Shown: positions 27,918 through 35,787 of the stretch, in pieces
How the letters are laid out: each line of letters starts with the position of its first letter
Position numbering within the stretch: the stretch's first letter is position 1
Assembly: GCA_028280785.1 (NCBI GenBank)
Contig: JANQLF010000212.1
Span: 29,444 to 93,443, forward strand
Direction of reading: 5' to 3'
DNA length: 64,000 bases
Origin: Planctomycetota bacterium
GTDB lineage: Bacteria > Planctomycetota > UBA11346
Notes under the pieces: model-generated
What the model was told of the DNA's origin: nothing
The model's database searches: none
Seen by the model: only the letters and a program-made list of their open reading frames with translations
Program-made: the position numbers and the translations under genes

Positions 27918-28463
27918 ATGAACAACCCATTTCATCAAGAATTTGAACAACTCGATAAAAAAATGAGCGGATACTTTGGTGACGCCAAGGATACCAGCGC
28001 ACTGTTTGAAGCGATGACTGACAAGTTCTTCAAAGGCCAAGGTGGGATGGATACGTGGGATCAAGTTGACCAGAGCGCACAAGAATCTGGGGTAATGCGT
28101 GGTATAACCCAAGCAGAAATTGAAAAAAACCTCGACGAATGTGTCGAAAGTTTTTTCGAAAGCACCATCGCCACCCTGCCTACGCTCGAAGCCATGAAAG
28201 AACAAGCTGACCAGCTCCAGTTAGCCGACGATGAAATTCGCTTTAATTTATTCTTGCGTCAGCCAGCTGCAGAATCACTGCGTAAAGAAGCCAGTAAGAT
28301 TTTGGCAATAGTTACGCATGGAAATGCCGATGATATCGAACAAAACCTCGACAAGCCTATCATCAAAGTACTAATCAACGAAACGCTAGAAAAAGTACAA
28401 ACGGTTCAACAGATGTTTAACCAAGCGACACTCGTTTCGACCATCAAGCCTTGCATGAAATGA
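27918..28463 (+). CDS. Tandem paralogue 3, unknown acidic protein with bL12/ClpS-like C-terminus
   Basis: A 181-residue, shortest member of the tandem family. The N-terminal half has SGYFGDAKD, FEAMTDKFFKGQGGMDTWD, ESGVMRGITQAEIEKN and DECVESFFE. A short linker leads to FNLFLRQPAAESLRKEASKI, IEQNLDKPIIKVLIN and FNQATLVSTIKPC. Conservation of KPIIKVLI and LVSTIKPC in all copies while linkers vary freely points to two folded domains under selection. It lies 95 bases after copy 2, so the two may be cotranscribed. I do not recognise the N-terminal domain. Confidence 0.8.
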   Translation: MNNPFHQEFEQLDKKMSGYFGDAKDTSALFEAMTDKFFKGQGGMDTWDQVDQSAQESGVMRGITQAEIEKNLDECVESFFESTIATLPTLEAMKEQADQLQLADDEIRFNLFLRQPAAESLRKEASKILAIVTHGNADDIEQNLDKPIIKVLINETLEKVQTVQQMFNQATLVSTIKPCMK

Positions 28464-28473
28464 CTCGTTTTCA

Positions 28474-28489
28474 CGTCGCATTCGCGGCA
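28474..28489 (+). repeat. 16-base repeat downstream of paralogue 3
   Basis: CGTCGCATTCGCGGCA differs at one base from 26865-26880 and sits at the same 11-base distance after the stop of its paralogue. No matching copy follows paralogue 2. Confidence 0.6.
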
Positions 28490-28557
28490 TTTCATGGGAA
28501 TCTCGCCACGCGAAATTATATCGCCAATTCATTTGCTCGATGTTCCACTGAGAACTC

Positions 28558-28806
28558 TCACTTATCTAAATTCTCGAGCCAATCCGCGAAATTTTCTAGC
28601 TGGATGAGATCATTATATTCTCGTGGAATTTTAACCATTCCACTTTTTGCCAAGACGACGCAGTAACCGTTTACACCTTTTACTTTGAGCACTACATCAC
28701 CCCAGATCTCGATTTTTTCAACGACAACTGGAATCTCACTTAAATCTACGCTCTTGTCTTCGCATTTGAAAATCGATCCCCCTTCATCGTCGGATAAGGT
28801 CCACAT
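28558..28806 (-). CDS. Small hypothetical protein
   Basis: An 82-residue acidic protein (starts MWTLSDDEGGSIFKCEDKSV, ends ENFADWLENLDK) with alternating beta-strand-like segments around VVVEKIEIWGDVVLKVKG. It follows the GNAT gene by 21 bases on the same strand, which favours a real gene in a two-gene unit. I do not recognise the family; the size keeps confidence moderate. Confidence 0.55.
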   Translation of the reverse strand: MWTLSDDEGGSIFKCEDKSVDLSEIPVVVEKIEIWGDVVLKVKGVNGYCVVLAKSGMVKIPREYNDLIQLENFADWLENLDK

Positions 28807-28827
28807 GCTTCACCCAATAATTAAGCA

Positions 28828-29268
28828 TTATTGCACCTCCACTTTTACCGGGGCATCGCAGTGGTAGGTAAATAATTTTAAATCGGTGCGCTCTTCGCAG
28901 CCGACGTTGTGCCAGAATTTCTGTGCGTTGTGATTATCTGTCCACACCATCATGTGCGCTTTACCAAGTCCGAGCGGTTTTATTAATTCCATGCATTGTT
29001 CGAACAATTGTTTACCGAGACCTAAACGCCGCATTGATGTATCAACCCACATATGATGTACATAGGCGCGACGTCCATCATGCCCACATAAAATAGTCCC
29101 GACTAATTTACCGTTGTGTTCGGCAACCAAACTCAATCCAGGATTACGGCGTAAATACGCACTAATACCTTCCGGTGTGTCGCAGTCGTTTACACCAACA
29201 CCTGGTGTATTTAACCAACACGCCATCATCGCATCGTAATCCGATTCGAGCATCGCTCTTATGTGCAT
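28828..29268 (-). CDS. GNAT family N-acetyltransferase
   Basis: A 146-residue protein from the ATG at 29268, which has AGGAGT 6 bases upstream. The GNAT core is clear: MHIRAMLESDYDAMMACW, SLVAEHNGKLVGTILCG, then HHMWVDTSMRRLGLGKQLFE with the acetyl-CoA-binding RRLGLG loop, and TDNHNAQKFWHNVGCEE. It transfers an acetyl group to an amine that cannot be told from sequence. It may be cotranscribed with the small gene at 28558-28806. Confidence 0.9.
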   Translation of the reverse strand: MHIRAMLESDYDAMMACWLNTPGVGVNDCDTPEGISAYLRRNPGLSLVAEHNGKLVGTILCGHDGRRAYVHHMWVDTSMRRLGLGKQLFEQCMELIKPLGLGKAHMMVWTDNHNAQKFWHNVGCEERTDLKLFTYHCDAPVKVEVQ

Positions 29269-29294
29269 GATTGTACTCCTAAACATACTGCATG

Positions 29295-29323
29295 AAAAAA
29301 GCCACCTGAAAAACAGGTGGCTT
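29295..29323 (-). terminator. Rho-independent terminator, minus strand
   Basis: Arms AAGCCACCTG (29299-29308) and CAGGTGGCTT (29314-29323) with a 5-base loop; on the minus strand they are followed by a T run (29295-29300 read as A on the plus strand). It ends transcripts coming from the sulfatase side and insulates the GNAT gene. Confidence 0.85.
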
Positions 29324-29472
29324 GCAAGGTTTTAATAAATGCCAATACAAACTACCCGCTCAAGCCCTCCAGGCGGCGGTCACGTCGATCAGCACGGCGT
29401 CGTAGTTGTTGTAGCATGACGGGGCTTTTACTGCCCATATCCCAATTCGTCAAGGACAAACACTTAATTATC

Positions 29473-29525
29473 TCTCACGGAGACACAGAGGCACAGAGGC
29501 TGAAAAACTCTGTGCCTCCGTGAGA
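29473..29525. repeat. Long inverted repeat with CACAGAGGC motif
   Basis: The 18-base right arm (29508-29525) pairs with TCTCACGG (29473-29480) plus AGGCACAGAG (29489-29498); an 8-base AGACACAG insert interrupts the left arm. It lies just past the sulfatase stop and may act as a terminator. Similar CACAGAGG palindromes are common dispersed elements in bacterial genomes. Confidence 0.6.
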
Positions 29526-29548
29526 ATCCTTATTTCCCAAACTTAAGG

Positions 29549-31060
29549 CTAATAAATACCAATGCGTTCTGGGAGTGGATCCGTTGTAAATGCCTGACGA
29601 TGGGATAGTTGCAGTAATAAATCGCACTTAATCGCGGCATAATCCGGGTCGTCCCACAGGTTATGATGTTCACCTGGATCCTTCACTAAATCGTAGAGCT
29701 CGCCCTCATTGGTCGAGTGCGCCACAATAATTTTATGCGTCTCAGTACGCAGCATATTTAAATAAATTCGCTGACCCTTATGTGGATTACTGTTGTGATA
29801 TTCACAATAAGCATTCTCGCGTACGTGCTCGGTATCCTTCGGATCTTCCAACACTTCACGTAAGGAAATGCCCTGCATCGATCCTTCTTCACCAAGATCT
29901 AAATAATCATTTAAGGTCGGTGCTATATCGGTTAATTCGACCAAACCTTTCACTCGCTTACCTTGGGCTATATGCCCTGGCCAAGAGATAATTAACGGCA
30001 CCCGCACACTACAATCATACAAGAACGGGCCCTTTGGAGATTTATTATGATCACCTAATAATTCACCATGGTCGGAATGAAAAATAATTATCGTATTATC
30101 TTTTTGTCCGCTTGCTTCTAAGGCATCAAATAAACGTTTCATGTGATGATCAATGTGGTCACACATGGCCCAGTACGCAGCCACCATCATTTTCTTGTCA
30201 TGATCGGACCATTCAACAACGCCATGTTCTTTCTGATGGTGTTGTGGCTTCTTCTCGTTCTCACCATCGACATAAGCCGGTAAGGGTATGTCGTCGAGTT
30301 TATTTAAATACGGCTCTAAAAAGCTTGGTTCTGGATCAAAATGTGGATGCGGGTCAAAAATATTTAAAGAAAATAACCACGGATAATGCATGTCTTTGTG
30401 GCGCTGCATAAAATTAATCGCCTGGTCAACTGCCCAGGTGGTTTGATGTAATTCATCGGGCATGCCGTTTACCACTGAGTTACAGTCACCGCGTTTGGGA
30501 TACTGAATTTCACCACCACGTTCCTGCACCCATCTATTATAATCACTGCAGTATTGATTTGATCCGCTGCCCGGTGCATGGTTCCAATAAAATTCAGCGT
30601 AACCATCATCTAAACGTTTTTCAGTTCCCCAGAAATAATAGTCATTTTTATAACGCCACCAATCATCCTTAGTCTGGGTATTTTGAAAACGCATGTCGCA
30701 GGGACTCAAATGTAATTTTCCAGACAAACCACAAACATAACCACGTTCGGCTAACATTTTTGGTAGAATGCGAATATCCGGTGGACAGAGCTGACCATTT
30801 TGACGCAAGCGATTGGTCGACGGATAGCGGCCGGTTAAAAAACTACCACGACTGGGTGTGCACAAAGAATTCTGGGCAAAGGCCTGTTCGAATAAGACAC
30901 CTTCACTTGCCAGCTTATCGATTGTCGGTGTACGCACGAATGCATTGCCATAGCAACCCAGCGTATCGCTGCGCTGCTGGTCGGTGCAGATCCACAGAAT
31001 ATTTGGCTTCTCTTCAAGTCCTTGCCACTGCTCTGGTATTTGTGAATTAGCTTCATTCAT
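29549..31060 (-). CDS. Type I (formylglycine) sulfatase
   Basis: A 503-residue protein. The N-terminal metal site is KPNILWICTDQQRSDTLGCYG; the activation motif Cys-Thr-Pro-Ser-Arg (SLCTPSRGSFLTGRYP) carries the Cys converted to formylglycine; IIFHSDHGELLGDH supplies later metal ligands; CEYHNSNPHKG and the C-terminal LYDLVKDPGEHHNLWDDP are standard. It hydrolyses a sulfate ester, substrate unknown. No signal peptide is seen, so it is probably cytosolic, acting on imported sulfated compounds. AGGAG precedes the ATG. It is divergent from an IclR regulator. Confidence 0.93.
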   Translation of the reverse strand: MNEANSQIPEQWQGLEEKPNILWICTDQQRSDTLGCYGNAFVRTPTIDKLASEGVLFEQAFAQNSLCTPSRGSFLTGRYPSTNRLRQNGQLCPPDIRILPKMLAERGYVCGLSGKLHLSPCDMRFQNTQTKDDWWRYKNDYYFWGTEKRLDDGYAEFYWNHAPGSGSNQYCSDYNRWVQERGGEIQYPKRGDCNSVVNGMPDELHQTTWAVDQAINFMQRHKDMHYPWLFSLNIFDPHPHFDPEPSFLEPYLNKLDDIPLPAYVDGENEKKPQHHQKEHGVVEWSDHDKKMMVAAYWAMCDHIDHHMKRLFDALEASGQKDNTIIIFHSDHGELLGDHNKSPKGPFLYDCSVRVPLIISWPGHIAQGKRVKGLVELTDIAPTLNDYLDLGEEGSMQGISLREVLEDPKDTEHVRENAYCEYHNSNPHKGQRIYLNMLRTETHKIIVAHSTNEGELYDLVKDPGEHHNLWDDPDYAAIKCDLLLQLSHRQAFTTDPLPERIGIY

Positions 31061-31106
31061 AGCCGGCTCCTCAAAGCTCAGTCTACAGACTTTATCTTGA
31101 ATTCTA

Positions 31107-31137
31107 CATTTTTGTAACTAAGTTTCATATTTGTAAC
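31107..31137. promoter_or_regulatory. Direct-repeat operator CATWTTTGTAAC x2
   Basis: CATTTTTGTAAC (31107-31118) and CATATTTGTAAC (31126-31137) match at 11 of 12 bases with a 19-base period, and the second copy abuts the IclR start codon. They lie in the divergent sulfatase-IclR promoter. A CATTTTTG core also recurs at the second sulfatase-IclR locus (45310-45347). Confidence 0.55.
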
Positions 31138-31857
31138 ATGTCAGTTCCAGCAGCCCTCAGCCGTGGACTCCAAGTCCTTCAATTACTCGCCAATTCGCCA
31201 TCTGCCTTGAGCTTTAGTCAGATTGCAGAAGCACTTGAAACGTCGAATGCCTCGACCATGCGTCTGCTTCAGGGCCTCTGTGAGCTTGGCTACGTCGATA
31301 AACTTCCAGATAACCAAGGTTACCGCAGCGATGCCAAAGTTGCGAGCCTCAGCGGCACGCAAAGCCTCCGCAGTCGCTTTCAAGAAGCCGCACAGTGCTT
31401 CCTCGGCAGTCTTGTCGAACGCACAGGCAATACAGCCATCAGTATCTACTGGTCGGGACAGTTCATGGTCTGCCTTGATCGCGTTATGCATGAGGACGCC
31501 TCACCATTACAAGAGCCGGGGCACGTTGTCAGCACGCTCCATGTCGCGCCCTGGGGTTGGTTATTCAAAGACATCGCCTGGTGGGAAAAACAGCATCTCA
31601 AAATAAGCAATGAAAAAGGCTACAAACTCAGCAAGCGTGAAATCATTGACAATCTCAAACAATTACCTGAACGCGGCTTTACTTATCTACCTGGCCCTGA
31701 ACGCCGACGCCTCGCAGCACCGGTCTACCATAATCAGGAAATTATCGGCGCTTTGTGCTTAGGTGGCAATATATTCACCCTACCCGACGACGAAATATTT
31801 CACTACGGCAACCTACTCGCGCGTAGTGCTGAGGCGTGCAGCGATTTAGTTAAATAA
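31138..31857 (+). CDS. IclR-family transcriptional regulator
   Basis: A 239-residue protein. The N-terminal winged helix (LSRGLQVLQLLANSPSALSF, SNASTMRLLQGLCELGYVDK) is followed by the IclR effector domain (FLGSLVERTGNTAISIYW, ERGFTYLPGPERRRLAAPVY, IIGALCLGGNIF). The family binds small metabolites and often represses divergent catabolic genes. Here the divergent gene is a sulfatase, 77 bases away, with direct repeats between. No clear ribosome site precedes the ATG, which sits against the second repeat, suggesting autoregulation at translation or a leaderless message. Confidence 0.9.
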   Translation: MSVPAALSRGLQVLQLLANSPSALSFSQIAEALETSNASTMRLLQGLCELGYVDKLPDNQGYRSDAKVASLSGTQSLRSRFQEAAQCFLGSLVERTGNTAISIYWSGQFMVCLDRVMHEDASPLQEPGHVVSTLHVAPWGWLFKDIAWWEKQHLKISNEKGYKLSKREIIDNLKQLPERGFTYLPGPERRRLAAPVYHNQEIIGALCLGGNIFTLPDDEIFHYGNLLARSAEACSDLVK

Positions 31858-31858
31858 A

Positions 31859-32239
31859 TTAAAGTTTGGTAACCGAAATAGGGTCAGGCGCTACATGAAT
31901 CGTAAAAGCATGACCAGCTTTCACATAAACCGGAACAGTGGTAAAACTCGCATCCGTCCAAATAAAAATAAGCTCAATAGTTTCACCCTGCTCTTGCGGC
32001 TTTATTTGAATAATTCCAGAATTATAGCCCAAAATATTCCCCGTTCCTGAATCGATCCGACCAGTCCACACATAATTCAAATTTTCAGAATGCGTATTAA
32101 CGACGGTTACTTCGGCACGCGTAGGCTCTTTCTCTCCGACAAAATTCTCCACATGCCCTTCGATGTCAGTCACATCACTGATACCACAGGAACTCAATCC
32201 AAGTGCACATACACATACTATGCTCAATAAGAATTTCAT
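31859..32239 (-). CDS. Small lipoprotein, unknown
   Basis: A 126-residue protein with a lipoprotein signal: MKFLLSIVCVCALGLSSC with lipobox LSSC and acylated Cys18. The following residue is Gly, so outer-membrane sorting is plausible. The mature part is predicted beta-rich (RAEVTVVNTHSENLNYVWTG, AHAF-like GHAFTIHVAPDP) and may be an Ig-like fold. Its stop faces the IclR stop across 1 base. No family recognised. Confidence 0.65.
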   Translation of the reverse strand: MKFLLSIVCVCALGLSSCGISDVTDIEGHVENFVGEKEPTRAEVTVVNTHSENLNYVWTGRIDSGTGNILGYNSGIIQIKPQEQGETIELIFIWTDASFTTVPVYVKAGHAFTIHVAPDPISVTKL

Positions 32240-32362
32240 AATCGACCCAGTGCAGGCTGGCAGTGACTATATGGCTGTGCTGGTCAACAACAATCGCCAA
32301 AGACCGAGTAATCTACGTTGCACTTGAGCTGTACTTCAGAATACTTCTGAGCAGGAATCCCT

Positions 32363-32932
32363 ATGAGCAGCCCTGAAGATCATAATAACGATGAAGCGAC
32401 TACACTGGATCAAAGCAAAAAGCCCTCTGGACCGCCAGCACCAGTAGGCCTTATTTTATTCGCTTGTCTGTGCATCAATGTCTGTGCCATTTCGATCTTT
32501 AATAACACCGTTGCTAGTTGGTGGACATATGCCGTAGTACCACTGGCTTATCTTGCGCTCGCCATACCAATTATTGGAGCCATCGTCATTAGCAAACGAG
32601 CATTCCAGGCCGAACAAATTAAATATTGGGCCTTATACCTACATAGACCGGTGCTCGCCTATTGTTTAATTTTTGGATTCTTACCTTATTGGATTAATTC
32701 ATTGAGTCTTTCAGACACTAAAGAGATAACTGTTGAAGCCACTGATGTGTATGAAGTCACAACCACCTATGAAAGTGGTGGTCAAAGTGTTTCTTATGAC
32801 ATCTATTTTGATTACAACGGACAGTCCTTTGATTTTTCACAGAAGAATGCTCACGCCGACAGTGTTATCAGCATTCATGTAGCTACAGGATGCTTTGGCT
32901 GGGAATACATTCAGGATATGAAAGCCAAATAA
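32363..32932 (+). CDS. Membrane protein, unknown
   Basis: A 189-residue protein with three hydrophobic segments between about residues 30 and 115 (VGLILFACLCINVCAISIF; TYAVVPLAYLALAIPIIGAI; VLAYCLIFGFLPYWI) and a C-terminal soluble beta-rich part with Tyr-rich SYDIYFDYNGQSFDF. GCAGGA precedes the ATG. Divergent from the lipoprotein gene. No family recognised. Confidence 0.65.
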   Translation: MSSPEDHNNDEATTLDQSKKPSGPPAPVGLILFACLCINVCAISIFNNTVASWWTYAVVPLAYLALAIPIIGAIVISKRAFQAEQIKYWALYLHRPVLAYCLIFGFLPYWINSLSLSDTKEITVEATDVYEVTTTYESGGQSVSYDIYFDYNGQSFDFSQKNAHADSVISIHVATGCFGWEYIQDMKAK

Positions 32933-32933
32933 A

Positions 32934-32962
32934 AACGCAGCTTTGAAACTCAAAGCTGCGTT
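32934..32962. terminator. Bidirectional terminator
   Basis: Perfect 12-base arms AACGCAGCTTTG (32934-32945) and CAAAGCTGCGTT (32951-32962) with a 5-base loop lie between convergent genes. A-rich and T-rich flanks serve mainly the minus-strand gene. Confidence 0.85.
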
Positions 32963-32983
32963 AGAAATTTTCATCTTTTTTAA

Positions 32984-33913
32984 TTACTTGCTCAGCATCA
33001 CGCTTTCATACCACGTCACGTAGTCGTAATGATGCGCTTTAAAATCGCTCAGGGTCGTTTTTAACAAACATAAATAATTACCCTTAGGTCCAACACCATA
33101 TGCACCGAATACAACATGGTCGCCTTCATGGGCATATACCGTTGCATACCATTCCCAGCCTTTTGAATTTTCACCCTTATCGATAACTTTCCAATTTACC
33201 GCTTTCGATCCAGTAATTTTTAAACCATAAGCCTCCATATCCTTTGCCGATACTGCCTCACCTAATTTACATAAGGCATAAAATTTAATCTTATCTTTAG
33301 TAACCTGCAACTCCCCCCAGCCACTATCGTTTTCTTTAGTTGTTATTTTTGAGTCTGCAGGCATGAGCATTTTAAATCCATAATCTGCATCGCTATAAAG
33401 TTTCCATGCATTTTTCGGGGGATTCAATAATTCGACGCTGGCATACCACGCATTATAATCAGCAGTATGCGCATCATAATCTTGTTTTGTGGTTTTTAAT
33501 AAACACATGTAACTACCCATGGGTCCAACACCATAACCTCCTGCGACTGCAACATCACCATGCACCGCCAGTACTGTTACATACCACTTCCAACCTTTTT
33601 TATTTTCTCCTTTGTCGATGACTTTCCACTTATCACTGGGAACACCCGTTAACTTGCTGCCATAGGCTTCAATTTCACTTGCTTTAACTGGATTACCCAA
33701 GCGAGCTAACCCATAAAATTTTACCCCTTGATAATCTGCGCTTAATTCTGCCCAACGTCCATTATCTTTCTCTGCAAACTTTGTTCCTTCCGGAACCAGC
33801 ATTTTAAAGCCATACTCTTTTGAAATATAATTAGCCCAACCTTCCTCTGCTTGTAGCTGGTTTAAGACAAACAGCATACACATCACGAGAGCTAGGTGAA
33901 AAATAGAACGCAT
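32984..33913 (-). CDS. Secreted protein with two tandem repeats of one domain
   Basis: A 309-residue protein with signal peptide (MRSIFHLALVMCMLFVLNQLQA). Residues about 25-165 and 167-309 are two copies of the same domain: GFKMLVPEGTKF / GFKMLMPADSKI, KFYGLARLGNPV / KFYALCKLGEAV, WKVIDKGENKKGWKWY / WKVIDKGENSKGWEWY, GGYGVGPMGSYMCLLKTT / GAYGVGPKGNYLCLLKTT. Each copy begins with a segment like the PsbP/SRPBCC-type YGFKM strand, but I cannot assign a family. GGAGA precedes the ATG. Confidence 0.75.
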   Translation of the reverse strand: MRSIFHLALVMCMLFVLNQLQAEEGWANYISKEYGFKMLVPEGTKFAEKDNGRWAELSADYQGVKFYGLARLGNPVKASEIEAYGSKLTGVPSDKWKVIDKGENKKGWKWYVTVLAVHGDVAVAGGYGVGPMGSYMCLLKTTKQDYDAHTADYNAWYASVELLNPPKNAWKLYSDADYGFKMLMPADSKITTKENDSGWGELQVTKDKIKFYALCKLGEAVSAKDMEAYGLKITGSKAVNWKVIDKGENSKGWEWYATVYAHEGDHVVFGAYGVGPKGNYLCLLKTTLSDFKAHHYDYVTWYESVMLSK

Positions 33914-34015
33914 GATTAATTCTCCATCATTTTAGTTGTAGTGAGACCGAACATACTAGAGAGACAATAATTGACTGCAATATTGGCCCCATAATTCAAT
34001 CTTTGAAAAATTGTT

Positions 34016-34564
34016 TCAAGTGATGCGTTGTGGAATTTGCTCAAACAACGCATCTGTCATTAAAGGTGAGCGCAAGTGAACAAAAATGAGATTTTGTTGC
34101 CTTACTTCTTGCTTCAGTTTTAAATAGCGCCTGCGATTGCGAAAATATGTTCGCAATGTCCACAACAGAATTGAATCTCGAGAAAACATCAATCTGAATG
34201 ATTCTTTATTACCCGTGCCGGGCCACAATTCACTTCCATCCCAAGCTCGTTGACATGCTCGGCGAATTGCCTGCAGGCATGTCCGCACAAAAGAATAATC
34301 AACCCACACAATGATACCAACTCGCTGCCATTTTATTGGATTCATGCGTGTATAATTCCCATCCAATACCCATGCTTCTTCAGCAAGTTGTTCACCAAGC
34401 ACCCGAGTAAATTCTTCATCATCAATGTGCTGCCAATTCGCTCGCCAAAACAGCGCATCCATTTCAATATAGGGGATGCTTAAACTATTTGCGAGTCGCC
34501 GTGCACAGGTCGATTTTCCACTGCCACTGGTGCCGATTACATTGATACGCTTAATTTGAGGCAT
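34016..34564 (-). CDS. FlaR-like P-loop nucleotide kinase
   Basis: A 182-residue protein with Walker A VIGTSGSGKSTCARRLA, then IPYIEMDALFWRANW and EAWVLDGNYTR, the pattern of the family annotated as topology modulation protein FlaR or adenylate-kinase-like P-loop proteins. The C-terminus is Arg-rich (RTYFRNRRRYLKLK). Cytosolic, about the family length. The true substrate is not established for this family, so the old name should not be taken as function. Confidence 0.8.
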   Translation of the reverse strand: MPQIKRINVIGTSGSGKSTCARRLANSLSIPYIEMDALFWRANWQHIDDEEFTRVLGEQLAEEAWVLDGNYTRMNPIKWQRVGIIVWVDYSFVRTCLQAIRRACQRAWDGSELWPGTGNKESFRLMFSRDSILLWTLRTYFRNRRRYLKLKQEVRQQNLIFVHLRSPLMTDALFEQIPQRIT

Positions 34565-34602
34565 GACTGCTCAGATGCAGCAGCTCAACAAAACCAGACA
34601 CT

Positions 34603-34914
34603 TTAAATGGACCACGGATACAGCGGCGTGCGCTGTTCGCATTTCGGGCACTTCATCGAATGAACTTTTTTGCCGAGTTGTTCATCGTATTGGCTACAAT
34701 CACTATAAGCGGTAATCCAAGCACAGAAAATAACTAACACTGCAAGGCCAAATCCAAATATCCAAGCGATGCCCCATTCGCCATAGATTGCAATCACACA
34801 CAAAGCAATAGCTATTACAAATAACCAAAAAAATGCACCCGGACTCGAAGAACCGCCAGGTGAAGTCTGTCCACGTGTCGCACTGAAATCATAATGACAA
34901 TGTTTACATTTCAT
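34603..34914 (-). CDS. Small zinc-ribbon membrane protein
   Basis: A 103-residue protein with an N-terminal MKCKHCHYDF and a C-terminal KCPKCEQRTPLYPW, two Cys pairs that could together bind one zinc, separated by two membrane helices (AFFWLFVIAIALCVIAIY and IAWIFGFGLAVLVIFCAWI). A Gly/Ser/Pro linker follows the first pair. Same strand as the FlaR-like gene, 39 bases away. Function unknown. Confidence 0.65.
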   Translation of the reverse strand: MKCKHCHYDFSATRGQTSPGGSSSPGAFFWLFVIAIALCVIAIYGEWGIAWIFGFGLAVLVIFCAWITAYSDCSQYDEQLGKKVHSMKCPKCEQRTPLYPWSI

Positions 34915-34954
34915 TACTATCCAGTGGTTATCATAGAATAAAAACGAGACAAGC

Positions 34955-35704
34955 TCAAGATCGCATGCGATGTTGGCTTGGGCTACAACCCATTACTTGG
35001 CGAAATTGACGGCTAAAAATATTTTGATCGCTATACCCACAACTTTGTCCAATTAATGCTATGCGTTCGCTACTCTGTTCCAAACGATAGGCCGCCATAG
35101 CAATACGTTGCTCCATAATCCAACGTTTTGGACTTTTGCCAAAGCTGCGTTTAAATACCCGTGAAAAATAATCTGGACTCAAACCAATGTGTTGTGCCAG
35201 ATCTGCTGGATGCACATCGTATTGAAGATGCCGTCGCATATACGTGTGCAGCTCATGACATTGCGCCATCGATAGTGATCGTTGAGGCGTCACGCGCTCA
35301 GCAATTGAGTGCGTTTGTATAATATATAAAAGCGCTTCACAGCGTTGATGGTTTGACTGAAGACCAAGGCAGGTTTCTTTATATAAGGCATCTACAAACG
35401 GTAACAAAAGTGGCGCATGATCGAGCACCAAAGCCTGTGTGAGCGAATTCGAATATTCAAAGCGAAATGAATAGCAGGTAAATGTTTTTCGCTGGTCAAA
35501 TAAGGCAACTGAATGTGCAATCCTTGGGGGCACCCATAACAGTGCGCCGGGCCCAAGTTCCCATGACCGATCAGCAATAGAAACACCGATATGTCCATCA
35601 GTTAAAAACCATAAAATATGTTGATCTATAACACGATCTTCAAATCCGAATTGTGATGAGACCGCACACAAGACATGGTGGTGCCAATGAATGGCTGTAT
35701 TCAT
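34955..35704 (-). CDS. AraC-family transcriptional regulator
   Basis: A 249-residue protein. The N-terminal cupin-like domain has the IGVSIADRSWELGPGALLWV and PPRIAHSVAL segments; the C-terminal double helix-turn-helix has HPADLAQHIGLSPDYFSRVF and RIALIGQSCGYSDQNIFSRQ. It probably activates the divergent PhyH operon on binding a small ligand. TTTTAGGTC at 35712-35720 in the shared promoter resembles TTTTAGGGGTC near the second PhyH start and may be its site. Confidence 0.9.
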   Translation of the reverse strand: MNTAIHWHHHVLCAVSSQFGFEDRVIDQHILWFLTDGHIGVSIADRSWELGPGALLWVPPRIAHSVALFDQRKTFTCYSFRFEYSNSLTQALVLDHAPLLLPFVDALYKETCLGLQSNHQRCEALLYIIQTHSIAERVTPQRSLSMAQCHELHTYMRRHLQYDVHPADLAQHIGLSPDYFSRVFKRSFGKSPKRWIMEQRIAMAAYRLEQSSERIALIGQSCGYSDQNIFSRQFRQVMGCSPSQHRMRS

Positions 35705-35787
35705 ATCACCGTTTTAGGTCTAATTAGTTCAATGTAAACCATATAAAACAATGATTTAACCCTACAATACCATCTGGAGAATACGAT

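Noticed and set aside
29317..29523. A 68-residue plus-strand frame
   Set aside because: It is Arg/Ser-rich, overlaps a terminator and a long inverted repeat, and lies behind the sulfatase.
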